Shown: positions 20,266 through 27,629 of the stretch, piece by piece
How positions within the stretch are numbered: position 1 is the stretch's first letter
Layout of the letters: each line of letters starts with the position of its first letter
Source: Spirochaetota bacterium
Lineage (GTDB): Bacteria > Spirochaetota > Spirochaetia > Treponematales > UBA12059
NCBI GenBank assembly: GCA_022703505.1
Contig: JAKLDN010000010.1
Coordinates: 62,001 to 126,000 of the forward strand
DNA length: 64,000 nucleotides
Direction: 5' to 3'
The notes under the pieces: model-generated
What the model was told of the DNA's origin: nothing
The model's database searches: none
Seen by the model: the letters and a program-made list of their open reading frames with translations, nothing else
Position numbers and translations under genes: made by a program

Positions 20266-20304
20266 CGCGCAAGATCTTGCGCGGTCCACGACGGATCTTG
20301 CGCG
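20266..20304. promoter_or_regulatory. Probable AtoC enhancer sites upstream of atoE
   Basis: An 18-bp perfect palindrome, CGCGCAAGATCTTGCGCG (20266-20283), starts two bases after the atoC stop. A second partial site, GGATCTTGCGCG (20293-20304), is centred 21 bp further on, two helical turns, so both sit on the same face. They lie about 120 and 100 bases before the predicted sigma-54 start, the usual place for NtrC-type activator sites. There is no T-run, so a terminator is unlikely. Confidence 0.7.
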
Positions 20305-20367
20305 TTTCCCCATTCCCCGGGAAGGCCGCCTAGTCCCCGAACGCCGCCGGACGGCCGTTTTCGAGCC

Positions 20368-20383
20368 TGGCACGGAACTTGCT
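20368..20383 (+). promoter_or_regulatory. Sigma-54 promoter of atoE
   Basis: TGGCAC, five bases, then TTGCT: an exact match to the -24/-12 consensus with GG and GC ten bases apart. The predicted start is near 20394, followed by AAGAGGAGG and the atoE ATG at 20418. Confidence 0.88.
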
Positions 20384-20417
20384 TTAGTGTTCTCAACACA
20401 TCTCAAGAGGAGGCCGT

Positions 20418-21752
20418 ATGATCCGGGCTCTAGGCAATTTCTTTACCAAGATCGCGAAGAAGTGGATCCCCGACGCGTTCATCTTCGCGATCATCCTGAC
20501 CATCCTGGTGTTCGTGCTGGGGCTGGTCATCCAGGGCAAGTCGTTCATCGAGATGACGTCCTATTGGGGCGGCGGCATGTGGAGCCTCCTGGGCTTCTCC
20601 ATGCAGATGGTCCTGGTCCTGGTCACGGGCTCCGCCCTTGCCCTGTCCAAGCCGGTGCACAGGGTCCTCAAGACCATCGCGTCCGCGGCCAACACCCCCG
20701 CCAAGGCCATCGCCATCGTCGCCTTCGTCATGGGCATCGGCTGCTGGCTCAACTGGGGCTTCGGGCTCATCATCAGCGCGATCCTGGCCAAGGAGATCGC
20801 CAAGGTCACCAAGGGCATCCACTATCCCCTTCTCGTGGCCAGCTCCTATTCGGGCTTCGTGCTTTGGCACTCGGGTCTGTCGGCCTCCATCCAGCTGACC
20901 ATCGCGGCCAAGAACCCGGTCATGGAGAAGGTCGCCCCGGGGACCATCATCCCCACTGGTGAGACCATCTTCTCCCCCCAGACCCTGATCATCGTCCTCG
21001 TGCTCCTGGTCACGGTGCCGATCATCAACGTCCTTATGATGCCCAAGAAGAAGGAGGAGATCGTCGAGGTGGACCCCTCGATCTTCGCGGAGGACGAGAA
21101 GGAAGAAGTCGCGACGAAGTCCTTCAAGGGGATGACCCCCGCCGAGAAGATCGAAAATTCCATCGTACTGGCGATCATCGTCGGTGTGGTGGGGCTCGTG
21201 TATGCGGTCCGCTACCTCGCGAAGGGCGGCTCCCTCTCCCTGGACGTGGTCAACTTCATCTTCCTCGTCCTGGGCCTCCTCATGCACAAGACCCCGATCA
21301 ACTACGTGAAGGCCGTGGACAAGTCCGTGCGCAACTGCGGCGGCATCGTCCTCCAGTTCCCCTTCTACGCGGGGATCATGGGCATGATGGTCAGCTCCGG
21401 CCTGGCCGCCACCTTCTCCAACTGGTTCGTGTCCATTTCGACGCCCAAGACCTTCCAGCTCTTCACCTACTGGTCCGCGGGCCTTGTGAACATGTTCGTA
21501 CCCTCCGGCGGCGGCCAGTGGGCCGTCCAGGGTCCGATCATGATGCCCGCCGCCCAGGCCCTGGGAGTCAGCTACGCCCGAACCGCCTCGGCCATCGCCT
21601 GGGGAGACGCCTGGACCAACATGATCCAGCCCTTCTGGGCCCTGCCCCTCCTGGCGGTGGCCAAGCTGGGCATCAAGGACATCATGGGCTACACCACCGT
21701 GATCATGCTCTGGGTGGGCATCATCACCTCCCTGGGACTGCTCTTCCTCTGA
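20418..21752 (+). CDS. atoE: Short-chain fatty acid transporter, AtoE family
   Basis: A 444-residue inner-membrane protein with about 12 hydrophobic segments, close to the 440 residues of E. coli AtoE. Family hallmarks include SYWGGGMWSLLGFSMQMVLV near the N-terminus, LNWGFGLIISAILAKEIAK, and near the C-terminus NMFVPSGGGQWAVQGPIMM and WGDAWTNMIQPFWALPLL. It should import short-chain fatty acids or acetoacetate. A strong AGAGGAGG precedes it. Transcription depends on the sigma-54 promoter just upstream; a 14-bp-stem terminator follows the gene, so the CoA-transferase genes are read through it or from their own promoter. Confidence 0.93.
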   Translation: MIRALGNFFTKIAKKWIPDAFIFAIILTILVFVLGLVIQGKSFIEMTSYWGGGMWSLLGFSMQMVLVLVTGSALALSKPVHRVLKTIASAANTPAKAIAIVAFVMGIGCWLNWGFGLIISAILAKEIAKVTKGIHYPLLVASSYSGFVLWHSGLSASIQLTIAAKNPVMEKVAPGTIIPTGETIFSPQTLIIVLVLLVTVPIINVLMMPKKKEEIVEVDPSIFAEDEKEEVATKSFKGMTPAEKIENSIVLAIIVGVVGLVYAVRYLAKGGSLSLDVVNFIFLVLGLLMHKTPINYVKAVDKSVRNCGGIVLQFPFYAGIMGMMVSSGLAATFSNWFVSISTPKTFQLFTYWSAGLVNMFVPSGGGQWAVQGPIMMPAAQALGVSYARTASAIAWGDAWTNMIQPFWALPLLAVAKLGIKDIMGYTTVIMLWVGIITSLGLLFL

Positions 21753-21768
21753 TTCCCGTCGCTTGACG

Positions 21769-21806
21769 CCGGGTCCGGCGGGTGCGCCCCGCCGGACCCG
21801 GTTTCC
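21769..21806 (+). terminator. Terminator after atoE
   Basis: A perfect 14-bp stem, CCGGGTCCGGCGGG, with loop TGCGC and a short TTTCC tail. The tail is weak, so it may attenuate rather than fully stop transcription into atoD. Confidence 0.7.
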
Positions 21807-21906
21807 TCCCGGCATACGGCTCGATACATACGTACACTTCGCAGGCCGGGCCGCCGGGAGTCCGTCCGAGGCGCGAAGGTTGTTTTGAACGTTAGGAGCG
21901 ATAGAC

Positions 21907-22590
21907 ATGGTAGCGAAACCGATTATCGCGGCCGAGAAGGCCGTGGAGCTGATCAAGGAAGGCGACACCGTCATGGTCGGCGGCTTCCTGGGCTGCGGGT
22001 CCCCTCCGGCCCTGATCGACGCCCTGGAACAACAGGGAACGAAGAATCTGACCCTGGTCTGCAACGACACGGCGTTCCTGAATTTCAAGACGGGCGCCTG
22101 CACCCACGTGGCCAAGCTGGTGGCCAAGAAGCAGTTCCGGAAGATCGTGGTCTCCCACATCGGCACGAACCAGGAGACCCAGCGGCAGATGAACGAGGGG
22201 GAGACCGAGGTGGTCCTAGTGCCCCAGGGTACCCTGGCCGAGAGGATCCGAGCGGCCGGCGCTGGCCTGGCGGGCGTCCTCACCCCCACGGGCGTGGGCA
22301 CCGAGGTCCAGGAAGGCAAGCAGGTCCTGGACGTGGACGGCCGGAAATTCCTGCTGGAGAAGGCCCTGCCGGGAAACGTCGCCCTGCTCAAGGCTAAGAA
22401 GGCCGACAAGGCCGGCAACCTCGTCTACGACAAGGCGGCCCGCAACTTCAACCCCCTCATGGCCATGGCTTGCGAGACCGTGATCGTGGAGGCGGACGAG
22501 ATCGTCGAGATCGGACAGCTGGACCCCGAGATCGTGGTGACGCCCTCGGTGCTCGTGCACTACCTGGTCCGGTCGAAGAAGCAGGGGTAA
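21907..22590 (+). CDS. atoD: 3-oxoacid/acetate CoA-transferase subunit A
   Basis: A 227-residue alpha subunit: DTVMVGGFLGCGSPPALIDAL is the CoA-binding glycine-rich start of the family, and LEKALPGNVALLKAKKADKAG is the typical CoA-transferase I signature. With subunit B it moves CoA from acetyl- or acyl-CoA to acetoacetate or short fatty acids. TTAGGAGCG precedes the ATG. The following gene starts 4 bases after this one ends. Confidence 0.93.
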   Translation: MVAKPIIAAEKAVELIKEGDTVMVGGFLGCGSPPALIDALEQQGTKNLTLVCNDTAFLNFKTGACTHVAKLVAKKQFRKIVVSHIGTNQETQRQMNEGETEVVLVPQGTLAERIRAAGAGLAGVLTPTGVGTEVQEGKQVLDVDGRKFLLEKALPGNVALLKAKKADKAGNLVYDKAARNFNPLMAMACETVIVEADEIVEIGQLDPEIVVTPSVLVHYLVRSKKQG

Positions 22591-22594
22591 GGAC

Positions 22595-23260
22595 ATGGAA
22601 TACACGGCAAACAAGGAAGTCATCGCCAAGCGCATCGCCCGGATCTTCAAGGACGGGGATGTGGTGAACCTGGGTATCGGCCTGCCGACCCTGGTGGGCA
22701 ACTACGTTCCGGCGGGGGTGACCATCGTCCTCCAGTCGGAGAACGGCTTTCTGGGCCTGGGGCCCGCTCCGGCGCCGGGCAGGGAAGACCCCGCCCTGGT
22801 GAACGCCGGGGGAGGATTCGTGACCATACAGCCCGGCGGGGCCTTCTTCGACTCCGCCATGAGCTTCGCCATCATCCGGGGGGGGCACGTGGACGCCACG
22901 GTCCTGGGGGTCCTGGAAGTGGACCAGAAGGGCAACCTGGCGAATTACAAGATACCCGGCAAGATGGTCCCGGGCATGGGGGGGGCCATGGACCTGACCG
23001 TGGGCGCTAAGATCGTCGTGGCCGCCACGGAGCACTTCGACAAGTCCGGGGCCTCCAAGCTCCTGCGGGCGTGCAAGCTGCCCCTGACCGCCGCCGGGCA
23101 GGTGGACTTCGTCTGCACCGACGTCGGGTTCTTCGAGGTCCGGAACGGGACCTTCGTGCTCAAGGAGTATTTCAAACCCTACACGGTGGACTACATACTG
23201 GAGAAGACCGACGCGGACATCGTGGTGGACAAGGACTGCCGGGAAGTGGATCTCGGGTAA
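22595..23260 (+). CDS. atoA: 3-oxoacid/acetate CoA-transferase subunit B
   Basis: A 221-residue beta subunit. LQSENGFLGLG carries the catalytic glutamate (SENG motif) that forms the enzyme-CoA thioester. GMGGAMDL and HFDKSGASKLLRACKLPLTA are family signatures. It pairs with the subunit encoded just upstream. The role in the pathway is activation of the imported acid before thiolysis. Confidence 0.93.
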   Translation: MEYTANKEVIAKRIARIFKDGDVVNLGIGLPTLVGNYVPAGVTIVLQSENGFLGLGPAPAPGREDPALVNAGGGFVTIQPGGAFFDSAMSFAIIRGGHVDATVLGVLEVDQKGNLANYKIPGKMVPGMGGAMDLTVGAKIVVAATEHFDKSGASKLLRACKLPLTAAGQVDFVCTDVGFFEVRNGTFVLKEYFKPYTVDYILEKTDADIVVDKDCREVDLG

Positions 23261-23317
23261 GCGAGGCGCGGCCCGCGGTCGAGAACGGTTCGGTGCGACA
23301 TCGACAAGGAGTATGGA

Positions 23318-24577
23318 ATGAGCAAGACCAGCATAGTCGGCGCCTACAACACGGCGTTCGGCTCCTTCGTGAAGAAGAACAAGGAAACCAAGGAGGTCAC
23401 GGACCTCAAGAGCATCTACGAGCTCATCGAGGAGGCCGGGAGGGGCGCATTGGCGGACGCCGGGATCGAGGCGGACCGCATCGGGGGGATCTGGGTGGGT
23501 TCCTGCTCGCCCTCCCTCTTCGCCAACCAGGAACACCTGGCGCCCAACGCCCTGGAGGTGGACCCCAAGGGACTCCGCTTTAAGCCCGCCTACCGGGTGG
23601 AGGACGCCTGCGCCTCCTCCTCCGCGGCCCTGTACAGCGCGGTCTACGCCGTGGAGGCGGGGCGCTGCGACGCGGCCCTGGTGATCGGGGTCGAGAAGAT
23701 GAACCTCCTGGACACCAAGGGGGTCACCCACGCCCTGGCCTGCTCCTCCCATTGGCCCACCGAGGGCGGGATGGGTATGAGCTTCCCGGCCCTCTTCGCC
23801 GAGTACGCCAAGGGCTACCGTGACCGGTACAAGATTTCCGACAAGAAGCTGGCGGAGATGCTGGCCGCCGTGGCCGCCCTCTGCTACCGAAACGGCCTGG
23901 ACAACCCCCTGGCTCACTTCGGCAAGGGCGGGCCCTCGGACAAGCTGGGCCTGGTCACCGCCGAGGCCATCCTGGGCCTCCCGGAGGACAAGAACCCCAT
24001 GATCGCGGAGCCCCTGCGGCTGCACGATTGCTCCCTGGTCACCGACGGCGCCGCGGCCCTGGTGGTCATGCGGACCGAGGAGGCCCGGAAGCGCGGCCGC
24101 CCCGCCGTCGAGATCGCCGGCATCGGCCACACGACGGAGCGGATGCCCATCAAGGTGCGTCCGAACATGCACGAGCTCATGGCCGGCAAGGAAGCCGCCC
24201 GCCGCGCCTTCGCCGAGGCGGGGATCGCGAGCCGGGACATCGACATCGCCGAGGTCCACGACTGCTTCACCATCAACCAGATCCTCTGCACCGAGGCCCT
24301 GGGCCTGTCCGCGGACGGAAAGGCCGGCGACGACTACCTGGCCGGACGCTTCGGCCGGGACGACAAGGTCTGCGTGAACCTCTCCGGCGGCCTCAAGGCC
24401 AAAGGGCACCCCGTGGGCGCCACCGGCGCCTCCATGCACGCCCTGCTGTACAAGCAGTTGACCGGCCACGCCATCGGGACGGCCCCCTCCAAGGGCACCC
24501 CCAAGGTGGGTGCCGTGCTCAACGTGGGAGGCTCCTCGGTGACCAACTGCGTGACCGTCCTGCGGGTCCTGGGCTGA
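23318..24577 (+). CDS. Thiolase of the SCP-x type (acetyl-CoA acetyltransferase family)
   Basis: A 419-residue thiolase. The nucleophile is Cys in VEDACASSSAAL; catalytic His residues lie in AEVHDCFTIN and LKAKGHPVGATG. The pattern and the lack of the classical C-terminal CxG put it with SCP-x-like thiolases rather than AtoB. It probably splits acetoacetyl-CoA, or a longer 3-ketoacyl-CoA, as the last step of the locus. It starts 57 bases after atoA, with AAGGAG at 23307-23312. The gene itself contains several rare-looking Lys-rich stretches but no frame break. Confidence 0.87.
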   Translation: MSKTSIVGAYNTAFGSFVKKNKETKEVTDLKSIYELIEEAGRGALADAGIEADRIGGIWVGSCSPSLFANQEHLAPNALEVDPKGLRFKPAYRVEDACASSSAALYSAVYAVEAGRCDAALVIGVEKMNLLDTKGVTHALACSSHWPTEGGMGMSFPALFAEYAKGYRDRYKISDKKLAEMLAAVAALCYRNGLDNPLAHFGKGGPSDKLGLVTAEAILGLPEDKNPMIAEPLRLHDCSLVTDGAAALVVMRTEEARKRGRPAVEIAGIGHTTERMPIKVRPNMHELMAGKEAARRAFAEAGIASRDIDIAEVHDCFTINQILCTEALGLSADGKAGDDYLAGRFGRDDKVCVNLSGGLKAKGHPVGATGASMHALLYKQLTGHAIGTAPSKGTPKVGAVLNVGGSSVTNCVTVLRVLG

Positions 24578-24590
24578 GGATTGAACGCAT

Positions 24591-24724
24591 TGGAACCATG
24601 AGACGGACAGGATGAACAGGATGAAGAACGGATGAACAGGATTGGAGTTGGGGATAAATTCATGCCCGATTTTATCCTGTCCATCCTCTTCCATCTTGTG
24701 AATCCTGTCTGATCTATGGTTCCA
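24591..24724. repeat. ACAGGATGA-type repeat element with terminal inverted repeats
   Basis: Outer 9-base inverted repeats TGGAACCAT (24591-24599) and ATGGTTCCA (24716-24724) enclose three near-copies of GGATGAACAGGAT and, beyond an AT-rich middle, the complementary ATCCTGTCCATCCT and AATCCTGTC. It fills most of the 186-base gap between the thiolase and the deaminase. No protein is encoded. Confidence 0.75.
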
Positions 24725-24763
24725 TTGTTGTGAGATCCGGAGTAACGCGGGGGAGGGGCGGGC

Positions 24764-25249
24764 ATGGAAGAGTACCGAAGGCCGAGCTGGGACGAGTACT
24801 TCATGGAGGTGACCAACGCCATCGCCAAGCGGGCCACCTGCGACCGGGGCCGGTCCGGCTGCGTGATCGCCCGGGACAACCAGGTCCTGGCCACGGGCTA
24901 CGTGGGCGCCCCCGCCGGCCTGCCCCACTGCGACGAGGCGGGCCACCAGCTCAAGCAGACCGTCCACGAGGACGGTACCGCCACCACCCATTGCGTCCGC
25001 TCCGTCCATGCCGAGCAGAACGCCATCTGCCAGGCCGCCAAGAACGGGGTGCCCATCCGGGGCGCCACCCTCTACTGCCGCATGACCCCTTGCCGAACCT
25101 GCGCCATGATGATCATCAACTGCGGCATCCTCCGGGTCGTCTGCGAGCGCAAATACCACGCCGGCTCGGAGAGCGAGGCCATGTTCCGCACCGCCGGGGT
25201 CAAGCTCGAGTACGTCCACGAGGAAGTGGAGAAGTACGAGAAACAGTAG
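24764..25249 (+). CDS. dCMP deaminase (ComE-like cytidine/deoxycytidylate deaminase)
   Basis: A 161-residue zinc deaminase. The zinc site and catalytic base are VHAEQNAI (His, Glu) and TPCRTCAMM (two Cys). The N-terminal SWDEYFMEVTNAIAKRATC and the insertion with CDEAGHQ match deoxycytidylate deaminases, which convert dCMP to dUMP for thymidylate synthesis. The ATG follows GGGAGGGGCGGGC. The gene stands alone between a repeat element and a perfect hairpin. Confidence 0.92.
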   Translation: MEEYRRPSWDEYFMEVTNAIAKRATCDRGRSGCVIARDNQVLATGYVGAPAGLPHCDEAGHQLKQTVHEDGTATTHCVRSVHAEQNAICQAAKNGVPIRGATLYCRMTPCRTCAMMIINCGILRVVCERKYHAGSESEAMFRTAGVKLEYVHEEVEKYEKQ

Positions 25250-25250
25250 C

Positions 25251-25271
25251 GCGAACCGCTTTGCGGTTCGC
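25251..25271. repeat. Perfect hairpin without T-run
   Basis: GCGAACCGC, loop TTT, GCGGTTCGC: a 9-bp perfect stem immediately after the deaminase stop. It lacks a T-run, so it may act as a 3' mRNA end or protein site rather than an intrinsic terminator. Confidence 0.6.
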
Positions 25272-25276
25272 ACGGC

Positions 25277-25305
25277 TTGATCCCCCCGCCTTCCGTCGGT
25301 ATGTT
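25277..25305 (+). promoter_or_regulatory. Leaderless promoter for the YmdB-like gene
   Basis: TTGATC (25277-25282), a 17-base spacer, then TATGTT (25300-25305). The GTG start codon begins six bases later, where transcription itself should start. Confidence 0.65.
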
Positions 25306-25311
25306 GGACGG

Positions 25312-26139
25312 GTGAGCGTACGCATCCTCTACATAGCGGAAATCGTCGGCAAGACCGGCGTTTTCGTGGTCAAGAACCTCCTTCCCGGCCTGCGGCGGGA
25401 CCTCAAGCCCGATCTGGTCGTGGCCTGCGCGGACGGGGCCACCGGTGGTGCCGGGGTGGGCCGCGCCCACGCGACCTACCTGCGGAAGCTAGGCGCGGAC
25501 ATCCTGACCACCGGGGAACGGGGCTTCTACAAGAAGGACATCGTCGAGCTCTTCCCCAAGGCCTCCTGGCTTCTCCGGCCGGCCAACTATCCCTATGGAG
25601 TCCCGGGACACGGCTGGAAGGTCTACGCCGCGGGGGAGAGGAAGATCGCGGTAGTCCAGCTCCTGGGGCAGTCGGGCTTTCCCCGGACCCACCTGGCCAA
25701 TCCCTTCCTCCTGATGGATGACCTCCTGCAGCGCCTGAAGCAGGAGACTCCCGTCGTGATCGTGGAGTTCCATGCCGCCACGACAGCGGAGAAGATCACC
25801 CTGGCCGCCCACCTGGACGGCCGGGTCACGGCGGTCATCGGGGCCCACACCCGGGTGCCCACCGCGGACGCCCGGGTTTCCCCCAAGGGGACGGCCGCGA
25901 TCACCGACGCGGGCCGCACGGGGGCCTTCCTGTCCGTCGGGGGGATGGACCCGGCCGGCCGGGTCCGGGAGTACCTCTCGGGGATACCCGAGTGGACCCG
26001 GGACGGGGGCGGGAACCTGGAACTCCAGGGCTGTCTGGTCGAATCGGACGAGAACGGTAGGGCCCTCTCCCTGGAGCTGTTGAGGGTGCCCTGCAAGGAG
26101 GTCATGGTTGAAAGAACAGGGAACGACGACGAGGATTGA
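25312..26139 (+). CDS. YmdB-like (TIGR00282) metallophosphoesterase, metal site degraded
   Basis: A 275-residue protein aligning over its length with YmdB phosphodiesterases: YIAEIVGKTGVFVVKNLLPG, LLRPANYP, EFHAATTAEKI, LDGRVTAVIGAHTRVPTAD and DAGRTGAF. Of the seven YmdB metal ligands only the two histidines matching His150 and His175 (here 154 and 179) survive. Asp8 is Glu10, Glu39-Asn40 are Asp41-Gly42, Asn67 is Glu69 (and its neighbour His68 is Arg70), and His177 is Arg181. Cyclic-nucleotide hydrolysis is therefore doubtful; a binding role or changed metal use is possible. The GTG start is set by the promoter six bases upstream. The end overlaps the rseC-like gene by 32 bases. Confidence 0.82.
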   Translation: MSVRILYIAEIVGKTGVFVVKNLLPGLRRDLKPDLVVACADGATGGAGVGRAHATYLRKLGADILTTGERGFYKKDIVELFPKASWLLRPANYPYGVPGHGWKVYAAGERKIAVVQLLGQSGFPRTHLANPFLLMDDLLQRLKQETPVVIVEFHAATTAEKITLAAHLDGRVTAVIGAHTRVPTADARVSPKGTAAITDAGRTGAFLSVGGMDPAGRVREYLSGIPEWTRDGGGNLELQGCLVESDENGRALSLELLRVPCKEVMVERTGNDDED

Positions 26140-26521
26140 CGGGTCCGTGGTGACCCTTCGGATAGACCTGGAGGCGAACTGCGCGGGCTGCATGAACAAG
26201 GAAGGCTGCGGACTGGCGGGCAGCCTGATAAAGGCCCAGGATCCCGGAGGGCTCGTGAGCGCCCCGGGCCAGCGGGTGGAGGTGGAGATCTCCTCGGGCG
26301 CCCAGGCCGCGGGGGCCTTCTGGCTCCTGGGCCTGCCCCTGGTCCTCTTCGGGGCGGGTTACGCGGCCGGCGCGGCCCTGTTCCCCGCCTCCGGGGAGGG
26401 ACCCGCGGCCCTTTTAGGCATCGGGGGCTTCGCCCTGGGGATCCTGGCTGCCTTCCTGCTCAAGAGGGGAACCCGGGCCGCCTCCCTGCCGGTCGTCACG
26501 CGGGTGCTTCGTCTTCCATGA
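26108..26521 (+). CDS. RseC/MucC-like membrane protein
   Basis: A 137-residue protein: short N-terminal domain with a CAGCMNKEGCG cysteine cluster, then two transmembrane segments (residues ~55-80 and ~95-115). This is the layout of SoxR-reducing/RseC proteins, which accompany electron-transfer Rnf/Rsx complexes. The TTG start at 26108 is chosen because AAGGAGG (26096-26102) sits five bases before it. It overlaps the preceding gene, implying coupling. No rnf genes are visible in the window, so the partner is unknown. Confidence 0.8.
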   Translation: MKEQGTTTRIDGSVVTLRIDLEANCAGCMNKEGCGLAGSLIKAQDPGGLVSAPGQRVEVEISSGAQAAGAFWLLGLPLVLFGAGYAAGAALFPASGEGPAALLGIGGFALGILAAFLLKRGTRAASLPVVTRVLRLP

Positions 26522-26525
26522 CGAT

Positions 26526-26581
26526 CCAGAGTCGCGTTCGCGACTCTGGCCGAATACGTCAAGCGCCCGTCCGTGGGCGCT
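26526..26581. terminator. Paired hairpins between convergent genes
   Basis: First an 11-bp perfect stem CCAGAGTCGCG with a two-base TT loop (26526-26549), then a 7-bp stem AGCGCCC/GGGCGCT (26562-26581). Both lie between the ends of two convergent genes and have no T-run. A shared transcription end or RNA-stability role is likely. Confidence 0.5.
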
Positions 26582-26584
26582 CGG

Positions 26585-27127
26585 CTACAACAGGACCTTG
26601 GAAGCCAGCTCCTCCGCCGCGGCCTTGCCCAGCAGGGCCCGGATGACCGCTACGGAAAAATCGCCCGCGCAGCCCGCCGCCCGGGAGGTGATCAGGTTCC
26701 CGTCCTCGACCACCCGCTCGGCGACGAAGGTTCCTCCGTACGGGTCCTTTTCCAGGCCCGGGTAGCAGGTGAACCTCCGGCCCGCCAGGATCCCGCAGTG
26801 CTTTCCGAGGACCCAGACCGGGGCCGCGCAGATGGAGGCGGTCAGCCGTCCCTCCCGGAAGTGCTTCACGATCAGGTTCCGGGCGCTCTCGTCCTTGCCG
26901 ATGGCCTCGCAGCCCCGTCCGCCGGGCACGACGACCAGGTCGAAGGGCCCCTCGAGGTCGTCCGCCGCCAGGTCCGCGGTCAGGCGGATGTCATGGGCGC
27001 CCATCAGGTCCCGCTCCCCGATACCGGCCACGTCGACCTCGACTCCCGCGCGCCGGAGGTAGTCTATGGGGGTGATCGCCTCGACCTCCTCGGTCCCGTT
27101 GGCCATGAATACGACGGCTCGCTTCAT
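26585..27127 (-). CDS. DJ-1/ThiJ/PfpI family protein
   Basis: A 180-residue DJ-1-superfamily protein. The nucleophile is Cys in TASICAAPVWVL, and the conserved glutamate is in NGTEEVEAITPID; both match the DJ-1/YajL branch with its oxidation-sensitive cysteine. Roles proposed for the family include oxidative stress protection and glyoxalase or deglycase chemistry. AAGGAGGGGAG precedes the ATG. It is transcribed away from the small membrane protein gene at 27276 from its own promoter. Confidence 0.9.
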   Translation of the reverse strand: MKRAVVFMANGTEEVEAITPIDYLRRAGVEVDVAGIGERDLMGAHDIRLTADLAADDLEGPFDLVVVPGGRGCEAIGKDESARNLIVKHFREGRLTASICAAPVWVLGKHCGILAGRRFTCYPGLEKDPYGGTFVAERVVEDGNLITSRAAGCAGDFSVAVIRALLGKAAAEELASKVLL

Positions 27128-27150
27128 CTCCCCTCCTTGATCTCTCCTCG

Positions 27151-27179
27151 AGTGTAGGCCCGACGCCCCGGCCGCGCAA
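27151..27179 (-). promoter_or_regulatory. Promoter for the DJ-1 gene
   Basis: Minus strand: TTGCGC (27174-27179), a 17-base spacer, TACACT (27151-27156). The ATG lies 23 bases beyond the -10 box with a good ribosome binding site between. Confidence 0.55.
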
Positions 27180-27208
27180 CCGCCCGGGAGGTGTTTTCCC
27201 GCCCTTCG

Positions 27209-27237
27209 TGGACAACCGGGCGGGGGCGGATTATACT
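27209..27237 (+). promoter_or_regulatory. Promoter for the small membrane protein gene
   Basis: TGGACA (27209-27214), a 17-base spacer, TATACT (27232-27237). The transcript would start near 27244 and carry AAAGGAG before the ATG at 27276. Confidence 0.65.
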
Positions 27238-27275
27238 CCTACCGTACCATCCCACCACGCCAAAGGAGTCGCCGT

Positions 27276-27557
27276 ATGGATACTCGAAACGGGCTCGTGA
27301 CCTTCGGACTGTTCGTGCTCCTGTTCGCCTTCACCTTCGTCTTCAGCATGGTGGCGCTGAGCGAGGACAACGTCGCCTACGGGATCCTGGCCCTGATCGG
27401 GTTCCTGGTCTGCATCGGAGCGAGTGTATTCAACAGCGTCCTGGCGGCCCAGGAAGGGGCGATCTTTGCGGTCTGGTTCCGGACCTACGCCATCCTGGTG
27501 GGCATCCTCTTCGTGTGGTTCCTGACCCGGGTGGGCACAGCCTTCGGTTGGTGGTAA
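27276..27557 (+). CDS. Small three-helix membrane protein, unknown
   Basis: A 93-residue protein with hydrophobic segments at residues ~8-28, ~35-55 and ~65-85 and almost no soluble part. It has its own promoter and a clear AAAGGAG. No motif points to a function. It is not part of a longer frame. Confidence 0.75.
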   Translation: MDTRNGLVTFGLFVLLFAFTFVFSMVALSEDNVAYGILALIGFLVCIGASVFNSVLAAQEGAIFAVWFRTYAILVGILFVWFLTRVGTAFGWW

Positions 27558-27629
27558 GCCGTTCCCGCTGAGCGCCGCCCGGGCCGGGGCTCTCTCCCGG
27601 CGGGCGGCCCCGCGGGTTCCTCCCCCTCC

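Noticed and set aside
21769-21806. Palindromic operator for atoD
   Set aside because: The 14-bp stem with a short loop and T-rich tail directly after a stop codon is better explained as a terminator.
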